The notes below the pieces were generated by a model, which had not been told where the DNA came from, ran no database searches, and was given only the letters and a program-made list of their open reading frames with translations. Below are positions 10,601 to 20,907 of a stretch of DNA of 64,000 nucleotides, piece after piece. The position numbers and the translations under genes were made by a program. Each line of letters begins with the position of its first letter. Within the stretch, counting starts at the first letter, position 1. Source of the stretch: Rhizobium sp. Pop5 (GTDB lineage Bacteria; Pseudomonadota; Alphaproteobacteria; Rhizobiales; Rhizobiaceae). Location: contig NZ_CP099398.1 of the NCBI RefSeq assembly GCF_024721175.1, forward strand, positions 124,001-188,000. Direction: 5' to 3'.

Positions 10601-12610
10601 ATGCCCAAGTCCATTAGACTCGCTTTATCTTTGATATTTGTTCTGCTCTCTCTTCTCGCGGCGGGCCAGGGCATCGTGAGTATCGTCAAGCTGCTGTCCA
10701 TTAGGAGCAATATATCCGAAGTTGCCAGCAACTGGCTGCCATCGATCGATGTGATAAATCGGATCAATACGATCACCGGGGACTACCGCATCCTGCAGTT
10801 CAGGCTGGTGACAAACTCATCAGATTCGACGAGCCTTGCGCATAATATCACCACCTTCCGCCAGAAGATGGAGGATCTCGCGAATGCCCGTGGTGAATAT
10901 GAGCCGATGGTGACATCCGGCGAGGAGCGTCAGGCCTATGACGCGTTCTCCGCTTTGTGGACGCAATATCAGGAGGATGGCGAGCGGATTGTTAAACTAA
11001 TGCAGGCAGGCAAGAAGGATGAAGCATTTGCTCTTCTAACGAGTGACGCCACGACGAAACTGTATAATGATAGCGGAGCGCTCCTTGACCAGGATGTCGC
11101 AGTTAACAAGCGTGGTGGAGTCGCGGCCGTCGGAAACACGATGGGCGCCGTTTCATCGACGGTTTTGGTCACCATTCTTGCCATGGCGCTGGCAACTACG
11201 ACGGGCATTATAGCCCTGCTTTACTGCATCCGGAAGATTACCGATCCGATCTCGCGGTTGACTACCACGATGGGCGTACTGGCAGATGGTAATCTCGACA
11301 CTGAGGTTCCTTTCGCAATGCGCGCCGACGAAATCGGCAAGATGTCGAGAGCCGTTGAGGTATTCAAGCAAAACAGCATCAAGGCCCGCGATCTGAACGC
11401 GCAGGAGGCCGCGTTGCAGGCCAAGAGCGCCGACTTGCAGTCGAGCATTGCCGAGGTGGTGTCAGCCGCCGTAGCCGGTGACTTCACCCATCGCATCACC
11501 AAGAAATACGGCGATGCGGCTCTCGACCGTTTTGCAGGAAGCGTCAACGAGCTGGTCACCTCTGTTGACCGGGGCATCGCCGAAACTCGCCGAGTTATCT
11601 CAGCGCTTGCCGATGGGGATCTGACGGAAAACATGTGCGGCGAGTTTCAGGGAGCCTTTGGTGAACTGAAGAGTAATGTCAACGCCACCATGGCAGCCCT
11701 TCGATCCGTATTAGGCGAGGTTCGCTCCGCCGTCGACACGATCAACGGCGGAGCCGGCGAGATGCGCATCGCCTCAGGCGACCTTTCAAAGCGCACGGAA
11801 CAGCAAGCCGCGGCCCTGGAGGAGACCTCTTCGGCGCTTGAGGAAATCACGGTGGCGGTAAAAAGCTCGACAGAAAGAGCCACGGAAGCCAGCCATATGG
11901 TCGATGAGGCACGCAGAAGCACCGAGCAGTCGAGCGCGGTTGTCAAAGACGCGGTCGCCGCCATGGGCCGCATCGAGCAGGCCTCGGATGAAATCGGCCA
12001 GATCATTAACGTCATTGACGAGATCGCCTTCCAGACCAATCTTTTGGCCCTTAACGCCGGCGTCGAGGCGGCGCGTGCGGGTGACGCTGGAAAGGGTTTC
12101 GCCGTTGTGGCTCAGGAGGTGCGTGAACTGGCACAGCGCTCCGCCACTGCCGCCAAGGATATCAAGGCGCTGATCAACCGGTCCGGCGACGAGGTCAAAA
12201 CTGGGGTCAGGCTGGTAACGGCCACAGGCGATGCCCTTGGTCTAATCCGAGGCCACGTGATCAAGGTGAACGAGCACGTTCATACGATCTCGACGGCGGC
12301 ACGAGAGCAATCGACCGGGCTGGCGGAAGTCAGCACTGCGGTCAACCAGATGGATCAGACGACCCAGCAGAATGCGGCGATGGTGGAAGAATCGACGGCG
12401 GCCACCAACCGGTTGGCGGATGAGGCTTCCAATCTGGCGCGGCTTATTGCGCGCTTCAGGCTCGACGGTTCGACTGTTGTACGGCGTGTTGCCCACCAGA
12501 ACGGTAAGCCGGCCGCCTCGCCAGCGCGTGCCCTCTCCCAGAAGCTTGCCGGCGCCTTCGGCGGACGTACTACAGCCGCTGTCGCGACTAAGGAATGGGA
12601 AGAGTTTTAA
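10601..12610 (+). CDS. Methyl-accepting chemotaxis protein with CheR/CheB-tethering tail
   Basis: 669 aa transmembrane chemoreceptor. TM1 at about 7-30 ([16 protein letters not shown]), a periplasmic four-helix-bundle-like region (about 35-185), TM2 around 190-215, HAMP from about 215 ([11 protein letters not shown]), a second HAMP-like unit around 290-370, and the methyl-accepting/CheA-coupling hairpin with the near-invariant tip [39 protein letters not shown] split between residues 470 and 510. The last residues are EWEEF, matching the xWxxF pentapeptide that tethers CheR/CheB, so it is a self-sufficient high-abundance type receptor. Ligand unknown. No che gene lies nearby, so it would feed a chromosomal pathway. 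Confidence 0.93.
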   Translation: MPKSIRLALSLIFVLLSLLAAGQGIVSIVKLLSIRSNISEVASNWLPSIDVINRINTITGDYRILQFRLVTNSSDSTSLAHNITTFRQKMEDLANARGEYEPMVTSGEERQAYDAFSALWTQYQEDGERIVKLMQAGKKDEAFALLTSDATTKLYNDSGALLDQDVAVNKRGGVAAVGNTMGAVSSTVLVTILAMALATTTGIIALLYCIRKITDPISRLTTTMGVLADGNLDTEVPFAMRADEIGKMSRAVEVFKQNSIKARDLNAQEAALQAKSADLQSSIAEVVSAAVAGDFTHRITKKYGDAALDRFAGSVNELVTSVDRGIAETRRVISALADGDLTENMCGEFQGAFGELKSNVNATMAALRSVLGEVRSAVDTINGGAGEMRIASGDLSKRTEQQAAALEETSSALEEITVAVKSSTERATEASHMVDEARRSTEQSSAVVKDAVAAMGRIEQASDEIGQIINVIDEIAFQTNLLALNAGVEAARAGDAGKGFAVVAQEVRELAQRSATAAKDIKALINRSGDEVKTGVRLVTATGDALGLIRGHVIKVNEHVHTISTAAREQSTGLAEVSTAVNQMDQTTQQNAAMVEESTAATNRLADEASNLARLIARFRLDGSTVVRRVAHQNGKPAASPARALSQKLAGAFGGRTTAAVATKEWEEF

Positions 12611-13131
12611 TGAATCATGTCATAATTCACCGCAGGATATTATCGGTTTCCATCTGGCAGCCAGCAGTTCTGCATGAAGACGACGTTGATCCCGGAAATC
12701 CGGGGGTTAGCAGAGGCGACGCCGCTGCCCCTAACGCATGTTCTCGGTTCAGGGATCTGCCGGTTCTGTCATTCCGGTGATAGAGCTTGCTGCCGAGATA
12801 ACCAATCCCATCGGTCTAGCCACAGCGCCATTGTCGTCGTTGAGGTAGCAGATGGTATCATCGGCCCGGTCGTCGATCAGGTCTCTGGCATTCTATCGAT
12901 CAACGGCGATCGGATCCAACCGGTTCGGACTTAGGCGCGACTTCGACCCAACCTTCAGCTACGGAATCACTCCGCTTGAACAAGGGATGGAATGCTTCCT
13001 TAGTTTTGAGCAAAGGTTTGGCACCAATCAGGACGCATCGCAGCTGCCTAGCAGACTTTTGCTTTTTCACCTTCCGCGACTGTCTTCCTTCAAGACGCGG
13101 AGTATTAACGAAATTCAACGAGAGTTCGAAG
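12611..13131. other. Intergenic, no gene recognised
   Basis: About 520 bp between the chemoreceptor and the small helical protein. Several short open frames occur, but none has a ribosome-binding site and plausible protein composition together. No repeat or hairpin stands out. Confidence 0.5.
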
Positions 13132-13317
13132 ATGTCCAAAGTTATCGCAATCAATTTCGGGCAACAGGCTAAGACAGATACCCACTTAGAAAGCCACGAA
13201 GATGCACAGTCGCAGCGCCTGGAGCAAGAGCGGCTGCAAATGATCCAAATCACCAATCACCTTGAAGCACTGTACGCTCGGCTGCTGACCGTCTGTGGCG
13301 ACAGACCGAAAAATTAA
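13132..13317 (+). CDS. Small helical protein of unknown function
   Basis: 61 aa: a short hydrophobic start (MSKVIAINFG), a polar linker, then one amphipathic probably coiled-coil helix (RLEQERLQMIQITNHLEALYARLL). ATG at 13132 was chosen because upstream in-frame codons have poor composition; a weak purine-rich stretch (CGAGAG) precedes it. It resembles in plan the small protein at 55875 (start MQKLIPF, helix ending LEALCESY), and both lie near a chemoreceptor and an AraC gene. No function can be assigned; it could be a small adaptor. Confidence 0.45.
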   Translation: MSKVIAINFGQQAKTDTHLESHEDAQSQRLEQERLQMIQITNHLEALYARLLTVCGDRPKN

Positions 13318-13387
13318 GGGCGCAGCGATGGTATAGCCCGGTGGAGCGCTGCGAACCACAGCGCCATCGCGAAGGGCTATTTCCGGG

Positions 13388-14421
13388 TCAGCTTTCGGGC
13401 GGAGAGGCCTGCGAAGCACACATAGATCGCCTATGCGGCAGAACATCGCTCATATGCACTGTTTTAGATGGCAGTTCGCCGTAACGTCTCTTGTACTCTG
13501 CAGCAAAACGGCCGAGGTGTGTGAAGCCCCACTTAAGCGCTATTTCCGAAACGCTGATTTTAGCGCCGTTTTGCAGCAGTTCCTGTCGAGCTGCGCACAT
13601 ACGCAAGTCTCGGAGGTGCATTGTGGGGCTGGTATTACGAAATTGTCGGAAGCCGTGCTGCAAAGTCCGCACGCTGACCTTGGCCGCAGCGGCGATATCG
13701 TTAAGGGAAATGGGTTGAGCCATATGCTCTTCCATAAACTCCATTGCCCGTTTCACGTGGCGAGGCGTGGGAGACGGAGACGGACGACGAAGTTCATCGG
13801 TATAGCGATGCATACAGCTTTCGATCAAAAGGTACTCTATCGCGTCGAGGAGCGAGCTATAGGCCGACGGGCATTGTCGCAGAGCCCCCCGGCACTGAGG
13901 CCGCGATGGGCAGACAGGGCTAGTTCTCGCATGAGCGTTCCCGCGCTCGATGCAAGATCAAGGGTCGGCTGAATTTGCAGATTTCCGCTGATCGTCCGAT
14001 CGAGCATGCGAGAAAGCTTGTCACGCAAGGATTGCGTATCGATCGTCAATGACAGTTGAGATCTTATGCCATCTTGTCGGGCATTCAGCGGAGCATTTGC
14101 AACATGCGGCGACTCTACCTGTTGCCCAGACCAATGAAAGACTGCATTCCCGGACGCCGGCAGGAAGACCGTTACGACGTCAACTGGGGAATCTATCATG
14201 ACCGAGAACGCCCCTTCATGATGGGCATCCGCAACGCCAAAACCATCAAGGGAAATTCGACTGCAGCGAGAGTTAAGCGATCTACTGTCGTGTTGAGCAA
14301 GGTCAGAGGACGCCAGGGGCGATGATATCAAAGGCAAAAGACGTTCGGGATCGGAGCCCTCGATAAAGTTGTCTTTCACTAAGGTCCCTTCATCGGGCTT
14401 GCTGAACAAACTTTCGGTCAT
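13388..14421 (-). pseudogene. AraC-family transcriptional regulator, frameshifted
   Basis: The N-terminal part (14421-13837) is an AraC-type sensory domain and the C-terminal part (from about 13880 down to 13388) the two helix-turn-helix motifs of HTH_18: ISLNDIAAAAKVSVRTLQHGFRQF and ISVSEIALKWGFTHLGRFAAEYKRRYG. The frames part at a run of six C on the plus strand (13885-13890, six G in coding sense); one added base gives a continuous 344-residue protein of normal length. It resembles the intact AraC protein at 49098 (323 aa), including the FRNTSP/FRNTTP block. Either a recent pseudogene or a base-calling error. It probably controlled one of the nearby signalling or binding-protein genes. Confidence 0.85.
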
Positions 14422-15463
14422 CCAATATAAACCTATCTATGAACACCAACTCGCACATGCCGGGACTAGTTTTCCAAACCTTCAAAGCTCGAGACCGGAT
14501 GGCGTGCGAGCGATTTTGATCGCGTACATGACCGATTCGGACCTTTGTGGAGGCCGGTTGAATCTCTCATTCCCTAGGCTTTCGTCATGGCGGATCATCA
14601 CCAGCACCGACATCCACGTTCTCCCGCTCGAGATGGCCTCCTAGTTTTTCAGCGCTGCAGTTGGGAAGCCTCTAATGATGCGATGACTGGCTTCCACAAG
14701 CCTCGAACAGATTGACAGATTGTCTGATATACGTTAATGCTATTCCTGATCAAAGGCAAGGCAGCATCAGGGAAATCTGCCACGGTTCTAGTGGAGTTCC
14801 CGCACGGCAAATCAATCTAAAGATGCCTCCCAAGGCGAGGGGTGACGGGCTGCTTTCGATCGCAGCCCGTCACGGGAAGGGTGGGAGTGCTATGAGTGGG
14901 AGAGAACCTACGCCAACCGACCTTGGAGGCCGTTGAGTCGACACGGAGAAAAATGATTGTGCTGTAGGATGGCCCCACGATTTCGCCACACGCTGGTCCT
15001 CTTAACCTGCGCATCAGCATACTTCGGTTATGACGTATAAGAGAGGCACGCTCCAGGCTCAACACTCGGAGACGCAAAGACGTCGACGAGTTCTTTTGGC
15101 CTACTAAGCGAGGCGGTCGCGGCAAATATCAATGCGTAAGCCGCGCCTCGTCGCATTGAGTTGACTTTGCGCTCTTCTTAGCGGGTACGGACTCCGGGCG
15201 TCTGATTGGGCAAAAGAAGAGCTTAAGGACGAAACCTGATGATGGTCAAACAGCTTGTGCTGCCATAGGCGTGCTGTTGTCTGTGCCGCGCGAACGCGAA
15301 AAGCGCGATCAAATCGGAACGTGGCGGCGAGAGAAGACTAACAGGAAAGACCACATCAAACTCAACCGGGTGTCGGAATACCGATGCTTACGGCATTGCG
15401 TGCATGAGGCCTCAAAATGACGCCGGTCTCGACATGTGTCCGCCGAAAATCGCAAAAAAGGAA
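14422..15463. other. Gene-free region with an orphan operator-promoter
   Basis: About 1 kb with no credible coding sequence on either strand; the longest open frames have compositions unlike neighbouring proteins and no ribosome-binding sites. It does contain, at 14712, one of the window's repeated TTGACA-operator promoter units pointing right. The region may be the scar of a deleted gene of the same regulon or encode a small RNA. Confidence 0.55.
14712..14740 (+). promoter_or_regulatory. Promoter with 17-bp operator, orphan copy
   Basis: TTGACA (14712-14717), then the operator copy AGATTGTCTGATATACG starting on the last A, then a weak -10 (TAATGC at 17-bp spacing, or TTAATG at 16). The left half-site AGATTGTC is perfect against the consensus; the right half is degraded. 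Points towards gene-free sequence, so either the target gene is lost or the transcript is non-coding. Confidence 0.65.
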
Positions 15464-15494
15464 TTGACAGATTGTCGGACAAAAATTTTACTAT
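15464..15494 (+). promoter_or_regulatory. Promoter with 17-bp operator upstream of SDR-like gene
   Basis: TTGACA (15464-15469) followed by the operator AGATTGTCGGACAAAAA, in which TTGTC-G-GACAA is a perfect inverted repeat. The -10 may be TTTACT (17-bp spacing) or TACTAT (19-bp). It lies about 125 bp upstream of the GTG at 15618. Confidence 0.75.
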
Positions 15495-15617
15495 ATCGCC
15501 CGCGCATTGCTTGTTCGCGGGAGACGCAGCGACGGACCGGGAGTTATAAGTGCTAAACTTGGCCAAAAATGCACAAATTGTCGACCTTCTTAATCTGCCG
15601 GAAGCGGCGACCGGCGC

Positions 15618-16367
15618 GTGATACAAGCGTCTCTGACTCACAAGGCGTGTCATACTCCATCGACCGAGGTACTGGTTGAACGTGACAGTGACGCCAACAT
15701 TTCTCCTGGGGAAAAAGTCTGTGTCTTGATAGGCGCGTCAAATCCTGTTGGTCTTTGTTTGGCGCGCTCATTTATAGAAAAAGGCTATCGGGTCGCCGTA
15801 GGCGACGCCAATCCCGCCGACTTCGCCTCCCTGGCTGAAGGCCAGGGAAACAATTTTTTACCGGTCAAAGTCAACCCGAACAGAGACGTTTACGTCAACT
15901 CAATGGCTGACCAGGTGTATTTGCGCTGGAGACGGGTCGACGTTCTGGTGAACATAGTTTTCCGCAGAAATGAAACAACCCAAACTGTAACGGGATCGCT
16001 ATCCAGCGCGAATCTGGGGCTTGATGCCGTATCCAATCTAATCAGAGTTACAGGTGCCTTTAGCTCTCGACTTCAGGGCGCGGAGCTTGCCGTAGTGGAC
16101 GTCGCATGGTTCGAAGAGACGACCTCGCTGGAAGCAGAAGCCGTCCTTCAAGCGGCGTTGCGCACTACTACCTCCGCAATTGCTAGGCAATATTTCGGTT
16201 CCGGGCTGAGGATAAATGCTGTACACGCCAGCGATGTGAACTCTACGTCTTCAAGCGAAAATGACGTGCTTCGAACAGTGATCCACGCCGTGCAATTCCT
16301 GGCGAATTCGGAACTGTCCGGAAAGCTGACAGGGAACGTGCTGGAGATCGATCCTCGGTGCAGATAG
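15618..16367 (+). CDS. Divergent short-chain dehydrogenase-like protein lacking the catalytic dyad
   Basis: 249 aa Rossmann-fold protein. The order of elements is that of an SDR: a nucleotide-binding loop VLIGASNPVGLCLARSFIEKGYRV (usual TGxxxGIG replaced by GASNPVG), VDVLVNIVFR where NNAG should be, and LRINAVHASD for the usual RVNAVAPG. The active-site YxxxK is absent, so classical dehydrogenase chemistry is unlikely. GTG 15618 is the assumed start; no strong ribosome-binding site is seen and no early ATG exists. Preceded by the operator-promoter at 15464. It may be a decaying enzyme or have become a ligand-binding protein. Confidence 0.6.
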   Translation: MIQASLTHKACHTPSTEVLVERDSDANISPGEKVCVLIGASNPVGLCLARSFIEKGYRVAVGDANPADFASLAEGQGNNFLPVKVNPNRDVYVNSMADQVYLRWRRVDVLVNIVFRRNETTQTVTGSLSSANLGLDAVSNLIRVTGAFSSRLQGAELAVVDVAWFEETTSLEAEAVLQAALRTTTSAIARQYFGSGLRINAVHASDVNSTSSSENDVLRTVIHAVQFLANSELSGKLTGNVLEIDPRCR

Positions 16368-16578
16368 ATCCACTCCCACGTTCTGATCCGGCAAATCTGC
16401 AGGTATTAACCTTCCGTTAAGTTTCTCGAAAGACGCAATGGGTAAGAGGTCAAATCCTAACAACACGTAAAAAAGTTTCGATTGTTTTAGTGAAACTCTT
16501 ATCCATGTTCGTTCAGGCTCAAACATTACTATTCCAAAAGCGAGGCCCCAGCACCGTTTGAGCCCTTTGGAGGTAAGT

Positions 16579-19092
16579 ATGTTCGTCGATCGCCTGTTAT
16601 CCACCTTTACCATAAGAGCAAAGGTGTTATTGGTACTTGTACCCTTGATCCTGATATTGGCGGCAGTTGGTGGGGTCGGCTTAAAAGCAACTGGCTTGCT
16701 TCAGTCTCGTCTTCGGCTTTCAAATGAGGTTCTTCAGACCTTGAGCGGGTTTCGAAGTGTCGCGGAAAGCATGAACCGCTTTTTGGCGCAAAGCTCAACG
16801 GAGTACCGAGATGAGGCGCTGACAAGTTTAAACGGGCAGAGCGCAACCATGCAGTCGCTCCAGGAAGCGGCGGCAGGTAGCGGGAGCGAAACTGGTGCGC
16901 TCGAAAACAGTGTATCGGCAATGTCCGTTATCTCGGGCAGCATCGGCCGCATGTGGTCTTTGCATAATGACGAGGAATCCGTTCGCAGCGACATTGTTTC
17001 CAACTTGTCGAAGATCAAGGAGGTCGGAGGCGCCCTTAAATTGGCTGCGGTTGATGTGCGCTCACAAGTACGCAATCAGGAGAACTCCGGGAAAACCATG
17101 CTCCGGGAGGCTACCCGCTCACTCGATACGGCATCAGTTATGCAACACATGGCGGAAGACTTGGTGAGCTTGCCGGACGGAGCGAAGCAGCCTCCGACTG
17201 TCGCCCAGCAAGGGCTTGTGATCAAAAAGTCGCTAAAAACAGTTAAGCGGGTAGTCTCGACTGCTGACGAGCAGGCCGTTACTAAAATTGAGAGGACTAT
17301 CGCCAAGCTAATCGCCAACCCCGAATTTGTCGACCCTTCCACACGGCTTGCCGGCTCTGACCTACAGAGCTTTGCGACGAACCTGCGAGTGGATGCGATC
17401 CAGCACATGATTGAAGGAACAAATGCGATCCGGGCGTTGGATAAAGCGTTGACGGATTCCGAAATGCTTGTTGCGACGGCGACAACGATCGGCCAGGACG
17501 CCGATTCGATCGAAATCGAAATCAATAACCTGTTCCGTACAGCCAACGCAGAGAATCAGCAGCGCCTCGTTGAGCAACTTACAAAATTGGCGCGTGACAC
17601 CGTGGCAGTTGGAGGCGTTGCCAGCTCGATATCTGGCTTCGATAAAATGCAGGAAGATCTATTCGCCCAGGTGGATTCTATCCAAGAGAACACAGAGAAG
17701 CTGGTCAAGATAGCGGAAGCCCGCCAAGCGCAATATTCTGAGGCGGACAAAACCGGTCAGGAGATCTGGAAAAACCTCGTAACTTTTGCAGCAACTCAGG
17801 AAAACGATGCTCGCAATGAAAGCAATCTTGCCCGCTTGCTGTCAACTATCGCCACAGTGTCCGGCGTCTTGGTAGCCTTGGCGGCTGGCGCCGGCCTGAT
17901 GGCGACACTTCGCGCCCCGATCGAACGGATCGCGAAGCGCATGCAAGAGCTGGCAAAGGGCGATCTTCGATCGCAGATTGTCGGACGTGACCGGAGAGAC
18001 GAAATAGGTGAAATGGCTCGCGCACTCGAGGTTTTCCGTGAAAATGCTGTCTCGAAGATGGACATCGAGACACGAACGGAAGCCGATAGGAAAACCGTTG
18101 AACAGGAGCGGATGGATCGTGAACGCGAACGCGCTCAGATGGAGGAGGAGGTCGCAACTGCCGTCACCATTCTAGGAGAGGCGTTATCTCGATTGGCGCG
18201 TGGCGACATCTCTCAAGAAATTGACCGCCAATTCCATCCCAATCTTGAGCCGCTGAGGCGCGATTTCAATCACTCGCTTTCGATCCTGAGAGAGACAGTG
18301 TCTCATATCGACGAGAATACCAATCAAATTCAATGGGGAACCAGCGAGCTTTTCAAAGCCTCAGATGATCTGTCGCGGCGAACTGAATTGCAAGCCGCCT
18401 CACTGGAGGAGGCTGCGGCCGCCGTCGAACAGGTGACGGTCACGGTCAGAAAATCATCCGAGAATGCCTATGAAACCCAGGCTTTCGTGTCCGTTGTTAA
18501 AGAACACGCCGAGGGTGCGGCAACCATTGTGACCGATGCGATCAACGCAATGGGCAGAATAGAAGACGCGTCCCACAAGATCGGCCAAATCATTGGTTTG
18601 ATCGATACGATTGCGTTCCAGACAAATCTTTTGGCACTAAATGCTGGTGTCGAGGCGGCTCGTGCTGGAGATGCCGGAAAGGGTTTTGCAGTCGTAGCCC
18701 AGGAAGTGCGCGAACTTGCCCAGAAATCATCAGCTGCAGCCCGCGAGATTCGCCACCTGATTTCGGAATCCTCTTCGGAGGTGGCGATCGGCTCAGATTA
18801 CGTGGGGAAAGCAGGTGAGGCGTTACACAACATAACGGCGTCGATCTTGAAGATTTCCGATCGGATTGATCAAATCGTCAATTCGAGCCGCGAGCAAGCG
18901 GCGTCCCTCGCCGAGATCAACAATAACGTCAATGTACTTGACCAGGGAACACAACAAAACGCTGCCATGGCCGAGCAGACAAATGCCGCGGCAAAGACTC
19001 TCTCGGATCAGACTAACGAACTCAGCGAGCGGCTCGCTTCATTCAAATTGACCGAAGATAAGTCGACGCGTCGGGTTAGGTTAGTGGCGTAA
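16579..19092 (+). CDS. Methyl-accepting chemotaxis protein, large periplasmic helical domain
   Basis: 837 aa chemoreceptor. TM1 at about 15-37 (VLLVLVPLILILAAVGGVGL), then an unusually long periplasmic region of about 390 residues with helical, heptad-like composition, TM2 around 420-445 (VSGVLVALAAGAGLMATL), HAMP (APIERIAKRMQEL), a charged linker (ERMDRERERAQMEEE), and the conserved signalling tip [17 protein letters not shown]. It ends RRVRLVA without a CheR-binding pentapeptide. ATG 16579 follows GGAGG; an earlier TTG overlaps that site. The gene is followed 185 bp later by an orphan periplasmic binding protein, a pairing that suggests indirect sensing of a bound sugar-like ligand (inference). 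Confidence 0.92.
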   Translation: MFVDRLLSTFTIRAKVLLVLVPLILILAAVGGVGLKATGLLQSRLRLSNEVLQTLSGFRSVAESMNRFLAQSSTEYRDEALTSLNGQSATMQSLQEAAAGSGSETGALENSVSAMSVISGSIGRMWSLHNDEESVRSDIVSNLSKIKEVGGALKLAAVDVRSQVRNQENSGKTMLREATRSLDTASVMQHMAEDLVSLPDGAKQPPTVAQQGLVIKKSLKTVKRVVSTADEQAVTKIERTIAKLIANPEFVDPSTRLAGSDLQSFATNLRVDAIQHMIEGTNAIRALDKALTDSEMLVATATTIGQDADSIEIEINNLFRTANAENQQRLVEQLTKLARDTVAVGGVASSISGFDKMQEDLFAQVDSIQENTEKLVKIAEARQAQYSEADKTGQEIWKNLVTFAATQENDARNESNLARLLSTIATVSGVLVALAAGAGLMATLRAPIERIAKRMQELAKGDLRSQIVGRDRRDEIGEMARALEVFRENAVSKMDIETRTEADRKTVEQERMDRERERAQMEEEVATAVTILGEALSRLARGDISQEIDRQFHPNLEPLRRDFNHSLSILRETVSHIDENTNQIQWGTSELFKASDDLSRRTELQAASLEEAAAAVEQVTVTVRKSSENAYETQAFVSVVKEHAEGAATIVTDAINAMGRIEDASHKIGQIIGLIDTIAFQTNLLALNAGVEAARAGDAGKGFAVVAQEVRELAQKSSAAAREIRHLISESSSEVAIGSDYVGKAGEALHNITASILKISDRIDQIVNSSREQAASLAEINNNVNVLDQGTQQNAAMAEQTNAAAKTLSDQTNELSERLASFKLTEDKSTRRVRLVA

Positions 19093-19276
19093 GCTACGCA
19101 TCGAACGGGACTGCCACGCGTCGGATGGCCACTGTGATAGCGGCGTTCTACTGAAGGGAAATCCGCTTACGGAAGCGAAATCCGGCCTTAGGCTCTTGGT
19201 CTCCCTTTCGCCGCCCGTCTGACTGTAAAAAACCCACCTAGAGCCGATCAACCTTCAAGAGATCAACTGCTTTGCA

Positions 19277-20476
19277 ATGCTCAGAGACACGAGAGGTATC
19301 AAATCCGTGCGCATACGTGAAATTACAAGAGCCATTATTCTAATCACCGGCTTGGTGATCCCTTCTGTAGCGGCCGCCGGTGGCCTTACGGAATTGCCGC
19401 GGGAGGAACGAAAAACCTACGAGTTGCTCGATCCAAAGTTGCCTACAGGTGAATCTGTCTTCCGCACGTTTAAGGCACAGCGAGCACCGCCGTGGAAAAT
19501 TGGGTACGCATCGACATATGCTGACAATTCTTGGCGTGCGAGTATTCTTGATGAGTTCACAAACAAGATTGTTCCAGCTTTCAAGAAAGCGGGGCTGGTC
19601 TCCGAGTTCATCGTCACCCAGTCAAATCTTGAAGACGCTGTCCAGATCAGGCAGATGCGGCAGATGGTAGACGACGGCGTTGATGCAATTATTATCTGCT
19701 GTTCGAACCTCACGGCGCTTAATCCTACGATAGAGTATGCGTATTCAAAAGGAGTGCCTGTGTTCTCGTACTCTGGTTACGTAACATCGCCGTTCGCCGT
19801 CAACGCAACTGAGAACAACATGCAAGGCGGGTTTGAGGCGGCGAAGTGGCTCGCTGAAGAAATCGAAGGAAGTGGCAATGTGCTTCTCGTTTCGGGGATC
19901 TCCGGCTTTGCCTCCTCGGACAGCTTTGACGTCGGCGCAAAGAAGGCTCTGGAGTATTATCCCGAGATAAAGATCGTAGGTCATGTCGACGGGAAGTGGA
20001 CAGACAAGGTCGCGCAGGCCGAGGTGCAAAAATTCCTTGCAGCGAATCCCGGTCGAATTGATGGTATTATCGTTCAGTCGGGAGCTGAGAATGGTGTTAT
20101 CAACGCGGTGCGCCAGTCCGGGCGCGACATGATCCCAATCGTTCTAGGGGGCGAAGCTTCGGCAGCCTGTTACTGGCGACGGAACCCCGACTTCGTAAGC
20201 AAGAGTTTTCATTTCTGGCCGCCGCGCTCTGAGGCGGGTTTCGTATGGGACGTAATGATGCGAACTCTTGAGGGACAGGGCCCCAAAATTCAGACAATCC
20301 TGCGGCCAGCAATTCCCAGTACCATAGAGGATGTAATGGCGGATTTGCCAGCTGATTGCGATCCTAACTCTGAGGATTGGATCGAGCCGAAGAATACAGC
20401 TTGGTGGTCTGCCAGCGCTGCTGCTAAATATTTCGATAACCCAGCGGATCCGCTCTCCTGGAAGCCGGCCGATTGA
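19277..20476 (+). CDS. Orphan ribose-type periplasmic binding protein
   Basis: 399 aa exported solute receptor of the RbsB/TorT type with no transporter genes beside it. N-terminal signal sequence AIILITGLVIPSVAAAGG with likely cleavage after AAA. It is colinear with the binding proteins at 1 and 33720 (WKIGYASTYADNSWRAS, QIRQMRQMVDDGVDAI, GFASSDSFD, GKWTDKVAQ, SFHFWPPRSEA). The start could be ATG 19277 or GTG 19307, the latter giving a signal peptide of normal length. Location between a chemoreceptor and a c-di-GMP protein suggests a role in taxis, or as an alternative receptor for one of the two ABC importers in the window. Confidence 0.88.
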   Translation: MLRDTRGIKSVRIREITRAIILITGLVIPSVAAAGGLTELPREERKTYELLDPKLPTGESVFRTFKAQRAPPWKIGYASTYADNSWRASILDEFTNKIVPAFKKAGLVSEFIVTQSNLEDAVQIRQMRQMVDDGVDAIIICCSNLTALNPTIEYAYSKGVPVFSYSGYVTSPFAVNATENNMQGGFEAAKWLAEEIEGSGNVLLVSGISGFASSDSFDVGAKKALEYYPEIKIVGHVDGKWTDKVAQAEVQKFLAANPGRIDGIIVQSGAENGVINAVRQSGRDMIPIVLGGEASAACYWRRNPDFVSKSFHFWPPRSEAGFVWDVMMRTLEGQGPKIQTILRPAIPSTIEDVMADLPADCDPNSEDWIEPKNTAWWSASAAAKYFDNPADPLSWKPAD

Positions 20477-20907
20477 AGATCGCATGCGGGGTCTGTGTGG
20501 AATGCGGTGCCTTCATGATCGGCTCTCGTGCAAGGTAGGCTGCGCTAAGGAATGACAGTTCAAATTGGGAAATGCCCGGGTCGCCTCAGGAGACATGAGA
20601 CAAGCGATCCGGTTCCAACGAACATATTTGCTCCGCGGTAGCATTCTTCCTCCGGCCCTCCTCTCGCCAAACGGGACAACATACTCATTGCGCCTTTCAA
20701 TCTACGTGCTGCCGCGAAGGTTGTTGCTTCGAATGTGAAAGCAAAGTTCATTTCCGACCGCACTATCCGGCTCAGGCCGACGCGCGGTTCGACGCCTTAC
20801 TGACATATCTGCATCAATTTGTTGCTCGAATGATTTGGGTGGCGTTCCCGGAATTCCTGATCGGATGGATGATGCATCTGTCTTGGCCCTCGGTAAGGAG
20901 CTTCACG
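20477..20907. other. Intergenic, no gene recognised
   Basis: Contains the leader of the following GGDEF-EAL gene. No copy of the GntR-type operator, no clear hairpin and no credible small gene were found. Confidence 0.5.

Noticed and set aside
14817..15125. 102-codon minus-strand open frame in the gene-free region
   Set aside because: Arginine/proline-rich composition, no ribosome-binding site, no family resemblance; probably a chance frame.
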